Positions 42,521 to 50,709 of a stretch of DNA of 64,000 nt are shown here, one piece after another. Location of the stretch: positions 7,667,001-7,731,000 of the forward strand of contig NZ_CP134053.1 in the NCBI RefSeq assembly GCF_031583065.1, written 5' to 3'. The stretch's first letter is position 1; each line of letters starts with the position of its first letter. Made by a program: the position numbers and the translations under genes. Under the pieces are notes generated by a model, which saw nothing but the letters and a program-made list of their open reading frames with translations, searched no databases and was not told the origin of the DNA. The stretch is from Streptomyces sp. CGMCC 4.7035. GTDB lineage: Bacteria > Actinomycetota > Actinomycetes > Streptomycetales > Streptomycetaceae.

Positions 42521-43488
42521 TCCAGTACGACCTTCCCGACCGTGCCCCGGTTCTCCAGGGCCCGGTGGGCCGCGGCAGCCTCCGCGAGCGGGAAACGCTG
42601 AACGGCCGGTGTGAGGCGGCCCGCCGCCGCCTCGGCGAGGGCGCGCAGCTCCAGCGTGCGCACGGGGTCGGGTCCGCCCGCCTTCCGCATCATCGCGGGG
42701 CCGAGCACCTGCTCGGAGACGCCCTCGACGAGGTACGCCTCCCCGTCCCGGATCCCCTCGGCGGACCATCCGAAGACGAGGTGCTTGCCGCCGGGCGCCA
42801 GCAGACCGACGGCCGTACGCGCCACGGCCCCGCCCACACCGTCGAAGACGACGGTGGCCCTGCCCCGGTACTCGTCGAGGCGGGCCGCCCAGTCCGGGTC
42901 CGTGTAGTCGAGGGCGAGGTCGGCGCCGTTCTCCCGCACCCGCGCGGCCTTCTCCTCCCCGCCCGCCAGCCCGATCACCGTCGCGCCCGCATGCCGGGCG
43001 TACTGCACGAGGAGGGTGCCGATGCCGCCCGCGGCCGCGGGGATCAGGGCCACGGAGCCGGGGCCGAGGTCGGCGAACTGCACGATCCCCATCGTCGTAC
43101 GGCCCGTGCCGATCATGGCCACGGCCTGCGCGTCATCCAGGCCGGCAGGGATCTCGTGGAGGCGGTCGACGCCCGTGACGGCGAGTTCGGCGTAGCCGCC
43201 CGGCGCGAAACCGAGGTGGGCGACGACCCGCTTGCCCAGCCAGAGTCCGTCGACGCCCTCGCCGAGCGACTCGACCACGCCCGCGACCTCGCGGCCGGGG
43301 ATGGTGGGCAGGCGGGTCGGTTCGGGTGCCGGGCCCTGCATCCCCTCGCGCAGGGCGGCGTCCAGGAGGTGTACGCCGGCCGCGGTGACGGCGATACGGA
43401 CCTGGCCCGGGCCCGGCTCCGGGTCCTCGACCTTCTCGTAGGTCAGGTTCTCGGCCGGGCCGAAGGCGTGGAGGCGGATCGCGTGCAT
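42514..43488 (-). CDS. Zinc-independent quinone oxidoreductase (MDR family), SoxR target
   Basis: The protein has 324 residues. The GroES-like N-terminus is MHAIRLHAFGPAENLTYEKV, with PTIPGREVAGVVESLGEGVD. The Rossmann motif is AAAGGIGTLLVQYARHAGA. Zinc-ligand cysteines are absent, as in NADPH:quinone reductases. A perfect SoxR box lies 49 bp upstream. In S. coelicolor the corresponding gene (SCO4266, from memory) belongs to the small SoxR regulon induced by redox-active antibiotics. AGGAGC precedes the ATG. Confidence 0.92.
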   Translation of the reverse strand: MHAIRLHAFGPAENLTYEKVEDPEPGPGQVRIAVTAAGVHLLDAALREGMQGPAPEPTRLPTIPGREVAGVVESLGEGVDGLWLGKRVVAHLGFAPGGYAELAVTGVDRLHEIPAGLDDAQAVAMIGTGRTTMGIVQFADLGPGSVALIPAAAGGIGTLLVQYARHAGATVIGLAGGEEKAARVRENGADLALDYTDPDWAARLDEYRGRATVVFDGVGGAVARTAVGLLAPGGKHLVFGWSAEGIRDGEAYLVEGVSEQVLGPAMMRKAGGPDPVRTLELRALAEAAAGRLTPAVQRFPLAEAAAAHRALENRGTVGKVVLEP

Positions 43489-43536
43489 GGGCGGGCTCCT
43501 TGTACCGGCAGACGCTGTCAGGAGACCCACTGTTCA

Positions 43537-43556
43537 ACCTCAAGCATGCTTGAGGT
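43537..43556. promoter_or_regulatory. SoxR box
   Basis: ACCTCAAGCATGCTTGAGGT is a perfect 20-bp palindrome. Its inner 18 bp match the SoxR consensus CCTCAAGT-TAACTTGAGG except for the central four bases. It is placed in the promoter of the quinone oxidoreductase gene. No soxR gene is in the window. Confidence 0.93.
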
Positions 43557-43624
43557 CAAGACGGCGCCGGCCGAGGGCGACTGCTGCCCGGCGGATTGTC
43601 AGTGGCCGGGTGCAGCATGGGGGC

Positions 43625-44299
43625 ATGGTGCGGAGGAATCGGGTGGTGAAGTCAGCTCGGCGGCCGGAGGTGCGGTTGCCGGAGCTGGTGGCTTGGCCGG
43701 ACGGGGAGTTGGCGCCCGACGGGGACTACGACGGGCTGGAGTTCCGGGACGCGGACTTCGCCGGGCAGGACGGCGGGGGCGCCCGGTTCATGGACTGCGC
43801 GTTGACGGGCTGCGCGCTGGACGAGACGCAGCTGCACCACGCACGCGTGCTGGACTCCGTCCTGACGGGCATACGGGGCGTGGGCACGGACCTCGCCGAG
43901 GCGAGCCTGCGCGACGTGGAAGTGGTGGACGCCCGGCTCGGTGGGGTGCAGCTGCACGGCGCGGTGCTGGAGCGGGTGCTGATCCGGGGCGGCAAGATCG
44001 ACTACCTGAACCTGCGCAAGGCGCGGCTCAAGGACGTCGTCTTCGAGGGCTGCGTCCTGGTCGAGCCGGACTTCGGGGGCGCCCGGCTGGAGCGGGTGGA
44101 GTTCGTGGACTGCGTTCTGAAGGGTGCGGACCTCACGGCGGCGACGCTGGTGGACGTGGACCTGCGTCGTGCGGCGGAGCTGGACATCACACGCGGAGTC
44201 GACCGCCTCTCCGGCGCGGTGATCAGCCACGCCCAGCTCCTGGACCTGGCTCCGGTGCTGGCCGCGGAGATGGGGGTGCGGGTGGCGGAGGCGGACTGA
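43625..44299 (+). CDS. Pentapeptide-repeat protein
   Basis: The protein has 224 residues. From about residue 35, five-residue repeats of the A(D/N)LxX type run to about 190 (FRDAD FAGQD, ARFMD, TDLAE ASLRD, ARLKD VVFEG, ADLTA ATLVD VDLRR). They should form a right-handed quadrilateral beta helix. Such proteins can mimic DNA and protect gyrase, or act as scaffolds; no specific role can be assigned. It is divergent from the SoxR target with 136 bp between. Confidence 0.88.
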   Translation: MVRRNRVVKSARRPEVRLPELVAWPDGELAPDGDYDGLEFRDADFAGQDGGGARFMDCALTGCALDETQLHHARVLDSVLTGIRGVGTDLAEASLRDVEVVDARLGGVQLHGAVLERVLIRGGKIDYLNLRKARLKDVVFEGCVLVEPDFGGARLERVEFVDCVLKGADLTAATLVDVDLRRAAELDITRGVDRLSGAVISHAQLLDLAPVLAAEMGVRVAEAD

Positions 44300-44350
44300 C
44301 GAGGTGGACTGACGAGGCCGGCTGACGGAGATGCCGGGCAACGCGTACGT

Positions 44351-44436
44351 ACGCCGCACGACAGTGCGCACGCCGCACGACAGTGCGCACGCCGCACGAC
44401 ACGGGCGTACGCCGCATGACAGTGCGTACGCCGCGG
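44351..44436. repeat. Tandem repeat, 19-bp unit, about 4.5 copies
   Basis: ACGCCGCACGACAGTGCGC at 44351 and 44370 is exact; further copies at 44389 and 44409 diverge. The unit contains the palindromic GCGC/ACGT ends. It lies between the pentapeptide protein and the 60-residue small gene. Confidence 0.88.
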
Positions 44437-44499
44437 CTCGTCTCGCCATGGCACTCGTCGAGGGGGACCATGGATGTGGACCCACGAAGGAGGCCCGCC

Positions 44500-44682
44500 A
44501 TGAAATCCGGAGCCTCGGATTACGACTCGCTGTACGCACAGACCCCGTCGCAGGCCGAAGGCGAACGCGACGAGCCGAGCGAGCGCAGTGCCATGGAGCA
44601 GCACCCGGACGTACCCCGCACGGAGCCGTCCCAGGCGGAGGGCGAGCGGCGCGAGGACGACCAGGCCCCGCGTCGCCGCTGA
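44500..44682 (+). CDS. Small disordered acidic protein with two PSQAEGER repeats
   Basis: The protein has 60 residues. The ATG is preceded by AAGGAGG at a normal distance, strong support for translation. It is almost entirely polar: SLYAQTPSQAEGERDEPSER, then RTEPSQAEGERREDD and a basic end (APRRR). The exact octapeptide PSQAEGER appears twice. No hydrophobic core is present, so it is likely unstructured. Family and function unknown; the high charge suggests a hydrophilin-like or nucleic-acid-associated role (inference). Confidence 0.75.
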   Translation: MKSGASDYDSLYAQTPSQAEGERDEPSERSAMEQHPDVPRTEPSQAEGERREDDQAPRRR

Positions 44683-44743
44683 TCACTGATGACGGACCGA
44701 CGCCGCCCCCGCCCGGGTCGGCGGCGGGAGGCGGTGGCCCTCG

Positions 44744-45499
44744 GTGACGTATGTAGCTGTCAGCGCGCTCAGCCATCCTGGGCTGTTGCGGGACAAGAAC
44801 GAGGACAGTCTCGTCGCCGGGCCGTGGACGCTGTGCGCCACCGTCACCGAGAGCCCGCAGACGCTGGTCTTCCCTCTGGGTACGCCGCTGGTCGTCGCGG
44901 TCGCCGACGGGCTCGGCGGCCATCCCGGGGGCGAGGTGGCGAGCGCGCTGGTGGTGCGGCGGCTCGCGTCGATCGGGCCGGTACTGAGTACGGAGGACGC
45001 CGTCCGCGACGCCGTGAACTCCTGCAACCGGACCGTCCACGCGGCAGCCGGGGGCAAGGACGAAGACGGCGGCGGTCTCGCCCTGATGGGCACCACCGTC
45101 GCGGGTGCCGTCGTGCTGCCCGCGTCGCTGCTGGTCTTCAACGTGGGCGACAGCCGGGTCTTCGCGGCGCCCCGGGGCGGGGTACGGCAGGTGAGCGTGG
45201 ACGACAGCCCACCACTGGCGCCCGGGCAGCGCACCACCTCGCTGGTCACGCAGTGCCTCGGGGGCACCCCGCACTACCGTGCCGTCACGCCGCATGTGAC
45301 GGCCACACCGTTGTCGCCGGGCGACAGGTATCTCGTCTGTACCGACGGCCTCACGGATCCGGTGCCGGAGGAGACGATCGACGGAGTGCTGCGGGAGTAC
45401 GACGACGGACGGGCCGCCTTCGAGCTGTGGAAGGCGGCCATCACCGCGGGCGGGCCCGACAACATCACACTCGCCGTCGTACGCGTCGCCGACGACTGA
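44744..45499 (+). CDS. PP2C-family serine/threonine phosphatase
   Basis: The protein has 251 residues with a GTG start. The metal-site motifs are all present: RDKNEDSLV, VADGLGGHPGGEVAS, MGTTVAGAV, NVGDSRVFAA, CTDGLTDPVP and GGPDNITLAV. It is a stand-alone catalytic domain of the PstP/SpoIIE-like PPM family, probably cytoplasmic. No kinase gene adjoins. It follows the small acidic protein gene by 61 bp on the same strand. Confidence 0.92.
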   Translation: MTYVAVSALSHPGLLRDKNEDSLVAGPWTLCATVTESPQTLVFPLGTPLVVAVADGLGGHPGGEVASALVVRRLASIGPVLSTEDAVRDAVNSCNRTVHAAAGGKDEDGGGLALMGTTVAGAVVLPASLLVFNVGDSRVFAAPRGGVRQVSVDDSPPLAPGQRTTSLVTQCLGGTPHYRAVTPHVTATPLSPGDRYLVCTDGLTDPVPEETIDGVLREYDDGRAAFELWKAAITAGGPDNITLAVVRVADD

Positions 45500-45569
45500 G
45501 CGCTCCGCCGGAAGTCCGTGTGCCACCTGTGGCGGAGCCGCACAGGGACTCCCGCCCGCCGCCCTGGCG

Positions 45570-46049
45570 TCAGGCTCCCGCCCGCCCCAGCTTCGCCAGC
45601 GCCCCGTCCGTCAGCCGGTACACCGTCCACTCGTCCTGCGGGCGGGCGCCCAGCGCCTCGTAGAAGTCGATCGACGGGCGGTTCCAGTTCAGGACCGACC
45701 ACTCCAGGCGCTCGTAGCCGCGTTCGACGCAGATGCGGGCCAGTTCGGTGAGCAGGGCCTTGCCGTGTCCGGAACCACGGGCCTCCGGGCGGACGTAGAG
45801 GTCCTCCAGGTAGATGCCGTGCACGCCGCGCCAGGTGGAGAAGTTCAGAAACCACAGGGCGAAACCGACGACCTCGCCCCCGTCCTCCTCCGCGATGTGC
45901 GCGAACGCCGCCGGGCGCTCGCCGAACAGCGCCTCGCTCAGCTGCTCCGGCGTGGCCCGCGCCTCGTCCGGTGCCTTCTCGTAGTCGGCCAGTTCGCGGA
46001 TCAGGGTGTGGATGACGGGGACGTCGGCGCGGGTCGCGGTGCGGATCAT
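45570..46049 (-). CDS. GNAT acetyltransferase, diamine/polyamine type
   Basis: The protein has 159 residues. The SSAT-like signatures are IRELADYEKAPDE near the start, GFALWFLNFSTWRGVHGIYLED in the middle, and VRPEARGSGHGKALLTEL as the acetyl-CoA loop, then WSVLNWNRPSIDFYEALGA. This pattern is that of spermidine/diamine N-acetyltransferases. The neighbour at 46149 is a putrescine-oxidase-like enzyme, so polyamine turnover is plausible. Confidence 0.88.
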   Translation of the reverse strand: MIRTATRADVPVIHTLIRELADYEKAPDEARATPEQLSEALFGERPAAFAHIAEEDGGEVVGFALWFLNFSTWRGVHGIYLEDLYVRPEARGSGHGKALLTELARICVERGYERLEWSVLNWNRPSIDFYEALGARPQDEWTVYRLTDGALAKLGRAGA

Positions 46050-46148
46050 GGGCGCAGTGTCACACACACGGGGCGGGACCCAGAAGGCCCCGGCCCACCC
46101 CTTGGGACGCGACCGCTCCCGCTCGACTCCGCCTGGCCGCAGGGCCCC

Positions 46149-47555
46149 TCAGTGCCGCCCCGCCACCCGGTCCGCGATCTGCGCCAGCTTCGACGACTGG
46201 GCGCTGTGCGTGGTCAGTTCGCGGCGGTCCGCCGTGCGGTACGTGGCGTACATCCCGTGCACGCCGAGCCAGCGCAGCGGCTCGGGTTCCCATTTGCGCA
46301 CCCGGTGGTTGACCCACGGGAGCCCGGTCAACTCGGTGGCGCCCGACTGACCCGAATCCTGCTGGACCAGGTCGCGGAGCGTGCGCGCGGCGAGGTTCGT
46401 GGTGGCGACGCCCGAGCCGACGTAACCGCCCGCCCAGCCCAGGCCCGTCGAGCGGTCCAGGGTGACCGTGGCGCACCAGTCGCGCGGCACGCCGAGCACC
46501 CCCGACCAGGCGTGGGTGACCTTCAGCCCGGCGAGCTGCGGGAAGAAGCGGACCAGGATCTCGTGCAGCGCCTCGATGGTGGCGGGTTGGGTGCGGCCGT
46601 CGTTGTCCGTACGCGAGCCGAAGCGGTACGGGATCCCGCGGCCGCCGAGCGCGATGCGGCCGTCGGCGGTGCGCTGTGCGTACATGTACGCGTGCGCCAT
46701 GTCGCCCAGCGTCTCGCGCCCCTCCCAGCCGATCTCCGCCCACTGCTCGTCGGTCAGCGGCTCGGTCGCGATCATCGAGGAGTTCATGGGGAGCCAGGTG
46801 CGCTTCTGGCCCTTGAGCGAGGCCGTGAAACCCTCCGTGCAGCGCAGGATGTACGGCGCGCGGACCGTTCCGTACGGCGTCACCGCGTGCTTCGGGCGGA
46901 TCTCCGTGACCGGGGTCTTCTCATGGATCGTCACACCGAGCGCCTCGACGGCCGCGGCGAGGCCCTTGACCAGTTTCACCGGGTGCAGCCGCGCCCCGTG
47001 CGGGGTCCAGGTCGAGCCGACCGTGTCCGCGATCCGGATCCGCTCGCCGGTCTCGCGGGCGCCGTACAGCTCGCGGTCCTTCTCGCCGTACGACAGTTCG
47101 TGCTCGTGGAACGCCTTCAGCCGGGCCAGTTGCGCGGGCGTGTACGCCACCTCCAGGACGCCGCCGGCGTGCACGTCCGCGTCGATGCCCGCCTCCTCGG
47201 TGACCCGTACGACCTCGGCGACCGTCTCGTTCATCGCCTTCTGCAGACGTACGGCGGCCTCGTGGCCGTGCAGCTTCGCGTACCGGTCACGGCCCGCGAT
47301 GCCGTTGTAGAGCCAGCCGCCGTTGCGCCCGGAGGCGCCGTAGCCGCAGAACTTCTGCTCCAGCACGGTGATGCGCAGGAAGGGCGCCGTCTTCTTCAGG
47401 TAGTACGCGGTCCACAGACCGGTGTAGCCGCCGCCGACGATCACCACGTCGGCGGACGCGTCCCCGGCGAGGGGCTCACGCGGGGTGGGAAGGCCGTCGT
47501 CCGCGTACCAGAAGGAGATGCCGCCGTTGACGACGCCGCTCACTGCGCTGCTCAT
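46149..47555 (-). CDS. FAD-dependent amine oxidoreductase (DadA/PuuB-like)
   Basis: The protein has 468 residues. The dinucleotide motif DVVIVGGGYTGLWTAYYLKK lies at about 36-57 and the DAO fold continues with GYGASGRNGGWLYNG, an analogue of the covalent-flavin or substrate loop of gamma-glutamylputrescine oxidases. The C-terminal FAD motif is GWAGGYVGSGVATTNLAART. It probably oxidises an amine or glutamylated polyamine. It is next to a polyamine-type acetyltransferase on the same strand. Confidence 0.88.
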   Translation of the reverse strand: MSSAVSGVVNGGISFWYADDGLPTPREPLAGDASADVVIVGGGYTGLWTAYYLKKTAPFLRITVLEQKFCGYGASGRNGGWLYNGIAGRDRYAKLHGHEAAVRLQKAMNETVAEVVRVTEEAGIDADVHAGGVLEVAYTPAQLARLKAFHEHELSYGEKDRELYGARETGERIRIADTVGSTWTPHGARLHPVKLVKGLAAAVEALGVTIHEKTPVTEIRPKHAVTPYGTVRAPYILRCTEGFTASLKGQKRTWLPMNSSMIATEPLTDEQWAEIGWEGRETLGDMAHAYMYAQRTADGRIALGGRGIPYRFGSRTDNDGRTQPATIEALHEILVRFFPQLAGLKVTHAWSGVLGVPRDWCATVTLDRSTGLGWAGGYVGSGVATTNLAARTLRDLVQQDSGQSGATELTGLPWVNHRVRKWEPEPLRWLGVHGMYATYRTADRRELTTHSAQSSKLAQIADRVAGRH

Positions 47556-47565
47556 GCGCCGGACG

Positions 47566-48219
47566 TTAACTCCTGAGGGCGGCCAGTGTCTCCTTCGGAT
47601 TCCATGGTTTTCCGCGGCCCCGGGTCAGCGGACAGCAGGCGAGACCGATCAGCACGGCGATGAAATGCCCGAAATCGGTGAAGGTGGGCGAGGCGGCCAG
47701 GGGGATGGCGAAGACGAGCAGGACGGCCGCCAGATACGCGTAACGCCAGGGCACGGCGATCCGGTACGTGAGCACACCGATCACCCCGGCCAGCGCGTAA
47801 CTCACCCCGATGTCGAGCCTGTTGACCGCGGAGAACGGTGCGAGACCGTCGTGGATCGCGCGCAGCAGCGCGCCCTCGCTGACGAGCGTGGCCAGCACAT
47901 GCGCGGCGGCGCAGACGGCCAGCCAGCGCACGGTGCCCAGCCAGCGCTCCGCCTGCGCGTGGAAGACCGTGTAGAGCACGGCGTACGGCAGCCAGCGCCC
48001 GCCGGCTGTCCACATCGCGCTGGTGATGAACGCGCGCAGGGGGTTGGACGACAGTTCGTGGATGTTGGTCGACCGCCGGCGCAGGAAGTTCTGCTCGAAC
48101 TCCGGCGACATGTGGTGCAGGGCGACGGTGGTGACGAACAGGATCAGCAGCCAGACGTAGGTCCCCGGGGCGCTGCGGACGTATGCCGCCGCCGCCCCGA
48201 GGGCGCCCTTTAACCGCAT
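47566..48219 (-). CDS. Rhomboid-like integral membrane protein
   Basis: The protein has 217 residues with about six hydrophobic helices. The pattern SSNPLRAFITSAMWTAGGRW, ERWLGTVRWLAVCAAAHVLA, GVSYALAGVIGVLTY and FTDFGHFIAVLIG follows the rhomboid fold. However the catalytic GxSG serine appears as GVSYA and the His pair is partly replaced, so activity is uncertain; such Streptomyces proteins are often called rhomboid-like. A GTG at 48231 is an alternative start. Confidence 0.78.
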   Translation of the reverse strand: MRLKGALGAAAAYVRSAPGTYVWLLILFVTTVALHHMSPEFEQNFLRRRSTNIHELSSNPLRAFITSAMWTAGGRWLPYAVLYTVFHAQAERWLGTVRWLAVCAAAHVLATLVSEGALLRAIHDGLAPFSAVNRLDIGVSYALAGVIGVLTYRIAVPWRYAYLAAVLLVFAIPLAASPTFTDFGHFIAVLIGLACCPLTRGRGKPWNPKETLAALRS

Positions 48220-48253
48220 GACCCGGTTCACACACGCAAGTATGGTCGGGGAG

Positions 48254-49132
48254 ATGATCGACGTGCCTGGTGAGCTGGTCGCTTCACAGGAGAGATTCAA
48301 CGGGGACGCGGGGCGGGCGTTCGTCGCGGACCTGCCGCGGCGGGCGGCGGAGTTCCTGGAGCGGTGGCGGCTACGGGTGGACGGACCGCCGATGTACGGC
48401 ATGTGCGCGCTGGTCCTGCCGGTGGTGCGGGCCGCCGGGACGCCGGCCGTGCTCAAGCTCCAGTTCCTTGACGAGGAGAGCGCGGGTGAACCGGTCGCGC
48501 TGCGCGTCTGGGACGGCGACGGGGCCGTACGGCTGCTGGAGTACGACGCCGTCACGGGCAGCCTGCTGCTGGAACGCCTCGACGAGACCCGCATGCTGAC
48601 GTACGTCCCCGACTCCCGGGCGGCCGCCCTGGTCATCGCCCGGCTGCTGGCCCGGCTGACGTCCGTACCGGCACCGGAGGGAATGCGGCGGCTCGGCGAC
48701 ATCGCGCAGGCGATGCTGGACGAGGCCCCGCGGGCGCTGGAGCGGATCCCCGGCCCGGCGGACCGCCGTCTGCTCGCGGACTGCGCGGCCGCCGTGCGCG
48801 AGGTGGTCTCCGAGCCCGGTGACCGCCTCCTGCACTGGGACCTGCACTACGACAACGTCCTGGCCGCCGACCGGGAGCCCTGGCTCGCCATCGATCCGAA
48901 GCCGCTCGCGGGCGACCCCGGCTTCGAACTCTTCCCGGCCCTGGACAACCGCTTCGAGCCGGACGACATCGTCTGGCGCTTCGACGCCATGACCGAGGTC
49001 CTGGGCCTGGAGCGGGAACGGGCCCGGGCCTGGACCCTGGGCCGCGTCCTCCAGAACTCCCTCTGGGCAACCAAGGCCGGCCGCCCCCTGCCACCGGACC
49101 ACCTGGAAATCGCCCGCAGCCTGCGGGGTTGA
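48254..49132 (+). CDS. Aminoglycoside 6-phosphotransferase-like kinase
   Basis: The protein has 292 residues from the ATG at 48254; ATGs at 48218 and 48242 are also in frame. The ePK/APH catalytic loop is LLHWDLHYDNVLA and the metal-binding motif LAIDPKPLAGDPGFEL, the exact arrangement of streptomycin 6-kinases (APH(6)). Residue blocks VLKLQFLDEES and LLLERLDETR match the nucleotide-binding lobe. Many Streptomyces carry such genes without an aminoglycoside cluster; the natural substrate may differ. Confidence 0.87.
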   Translation: MIDVPGELVASQERFNGDAGRAFVADLPRRAAEFLERWRLRVDGPPMYGMCALVLPVVRAAGTPAVLKLQFLDEESAGEPVALRVWDGDGAVRLLEYDAVTGSLLLERLDETRMLTYVPDSRAAALVIARLLARLTSVPAPEGMRRLGDIAQAMLDEAPRALERIPGPADRRLLADCAAAVREVVSEPGDRLLHWDLHYDNVLAADREPWLAIDPKPLAGDPGFELFPALDNRFEPDDIVWRFDAMTEVLGLERERARAWTLGRVLQNSLWATKAGRPLPPDHLEIARSLRG

Positions 49133-49588
49133 CCACAGGCTGCGACGGACAGCCGCGGGCAGCCGCGCGCCGCATGGACAACCACACGCCGCAGCGGACA
49201 GCCACACACCACACGACCGACCACACACCACAGGCCTCCCGGCAGGCAGCCCCACACCACACGAATGGCCGCAGGCACACGCCAGGCCGGGGCCGACAGG
49301 CCGGGGCCGACAGGCCGGGGCCGGGGCCGACAGGCCGGGGCCGGGGCCGGGGCCGATGGCCGACAAGGCGCACGCCGCACGCCGCACAGACACGCGCGTG
49401 CCGCGCCAGTTGCCCCTGCCCGCCCTCCCGAACCGGGCGCAGGGGCGGGTCGTGTCTCCGTCGCCCCGGTCGCACCCCCACCAAACCACCCCGGTCGGAC
49501 ACCCAATCGGCGGTCGGTGTGGGTAAGACACGCCGCCGGATGGCCGATCCGGCCTTTCAACGGGTCATCCGGTCATAGCGTACAGAAT
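49133..49588. repeat. Gene-free, repeat-rich intergenic region
   Basis: These 456 bp contain no supported gene. The first part has ACACACCAC-type repeats (49190-49265). Positions 49284-49359 hold a tandem array of AGGCCGGGGCCGAC with internal CCGGGG expansions, four copies. The rest is ordinary upstream sequence of the beta-helix gene, with TAGCGTACAGAAT just before its start. Confidence 0.85.
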
Positions 49589-50647
49589 ATGACGAACCGC
49601 CATATTGCCTACCTCGCGTGCACCGCGGCGCTCGCCGGGTGCGGGCTCGGCGCCGCCTCGCCCGACACGGCTCCGACGACCCGCCTCGTGCGTCCGGGTG
49701 ACTCGATCCAGAAGGCGGTGGACGCCGCGAAGCCGGGAGACACCGTCCTCCTCACCGCCGGCACCTTCCGTCAGAGCGTTCGGGTGACCACCTCCGGGCT
49801 GACCCTGCGCGGCATGGGCCGCAGCACCGTGATCGCGCCGGCCGACAAACCGGGCTCGAACGCCTGCGCGCGGGCCGGCAACGGGATCTGCGTGGAAGGG
49901 GTGAAAGGCCGTCCCGTCGAGGACACCACCGTCACCTCACTGACCCTGTCCGGCTTCACCAAGAACGGCCTGTGGTCGTCACGGACCGAGCGACTGACCG
50001 TCCGGGGGGTGACCGCCGAGAAGAACCATGTGTGGGGCATCGCGCAGGAACGATCCACCCGCGGCGTGTTCCTGGACAACATCGCCCGGAACAACGGTGA
50101 CGCCGGCCTGTTCCTCGCCAACACGGTCAACGCCGAGGAAGGAGCCATCGACACCCACGGAGCGGTGATCGCACGGAACCGCCTGGAGGGCAACCGGATC
50201 GGAATCACCGTCAGACGCCTCAGAAACCTCACCGTCGCGACCAACGACATCACCACGAACTGCGCGGGCGTCTTCGTCGTCGGTGACGAGAACTCCCCGC
50301 GGGCCGGGGCCATGACCGTGAGCGACAACCTCATTCGCAAGAACAACAAGTCCTGTCCGAAGACCGCTCGGCTGCCCGCCCTCCAGGGCTCCGGAATCGT
50401 CCTGACCGGCGCCGAGAGCACGCTGGTGACGCGGAACCTGGTCCAGGACAACGCGGGCAAGTCCCCGCTGTCGGGCGGCGTCGTGCTCTTCAAGAGCATC
50501 GTGGGCGCCCCGAGCGACCGGAACCAGATCAGCGGCAACACGCTGCTGCGCAACGCCCCGGCGGACCTCGTCAACGCGGACACCGGAAAGGGCAACACCT
50601 TCCTGGGCAATTCCTGCCGGGCCTCCAAGCCCGCGGGACTGTGCTGA
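49589..50647 (+). CDS. Secreted parallel beta-helix lipoprotein
   Basis: The protein has 352 residues. A short signal ends in lipobox ALAGC (about Cys18). The mature domain opens with the SIQKAVDAAKPGDTVLLTAGTF block typical of NosD/CASH and pectin-lyase-like helices. Repeated turns of the NRLEGNRIGITVRR and DNLIRKNNKS type continue to the end (GNTFLGNSC). Such folds bind or cleave polysaccharides; the catalytic residues cannot be read from sequence. The gene is 62 bp upstream of, and collinear with, the O-methyltransferase. Confidence 0.87.
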   Translation: MTNRHIAYLACTAALAGCGLGAASPDTAPTTRLVRPGDSIQKAVDAAKPGDTVLLTAGTFRQSVRVTTSGLTLRGMGRSTVIAPADKPGSNACARAGNGICVEGVKGRPVEDTTVTSLTLSGFTKNGLWSSRTERLTVRGVTAEKNHVWGIAQERSTRGVFLDNIARNNGDAGLFLANTVNAEEGAIDTHGAVIARNRLEGNRIGITVRRLRNLTVATNDITTNCAGVFVVGDENSPRAGAMTVSDNLIRKNNKSCPKTARLPALQGSGIVLTGAESTLVTRNLVQDNAGKSPLSGGVVLFKSIVGAPSDRNQISGNTLLRNAPADLVNADTGKGNTFLGNSCRASKPAGLC

Positions 50648-50709
50648 CCGCCCGGCTGAACGACCGAGGACCCAGAGGACCCAGAGGAACCGGAAAGGAA
50701 AGGCGGCAC

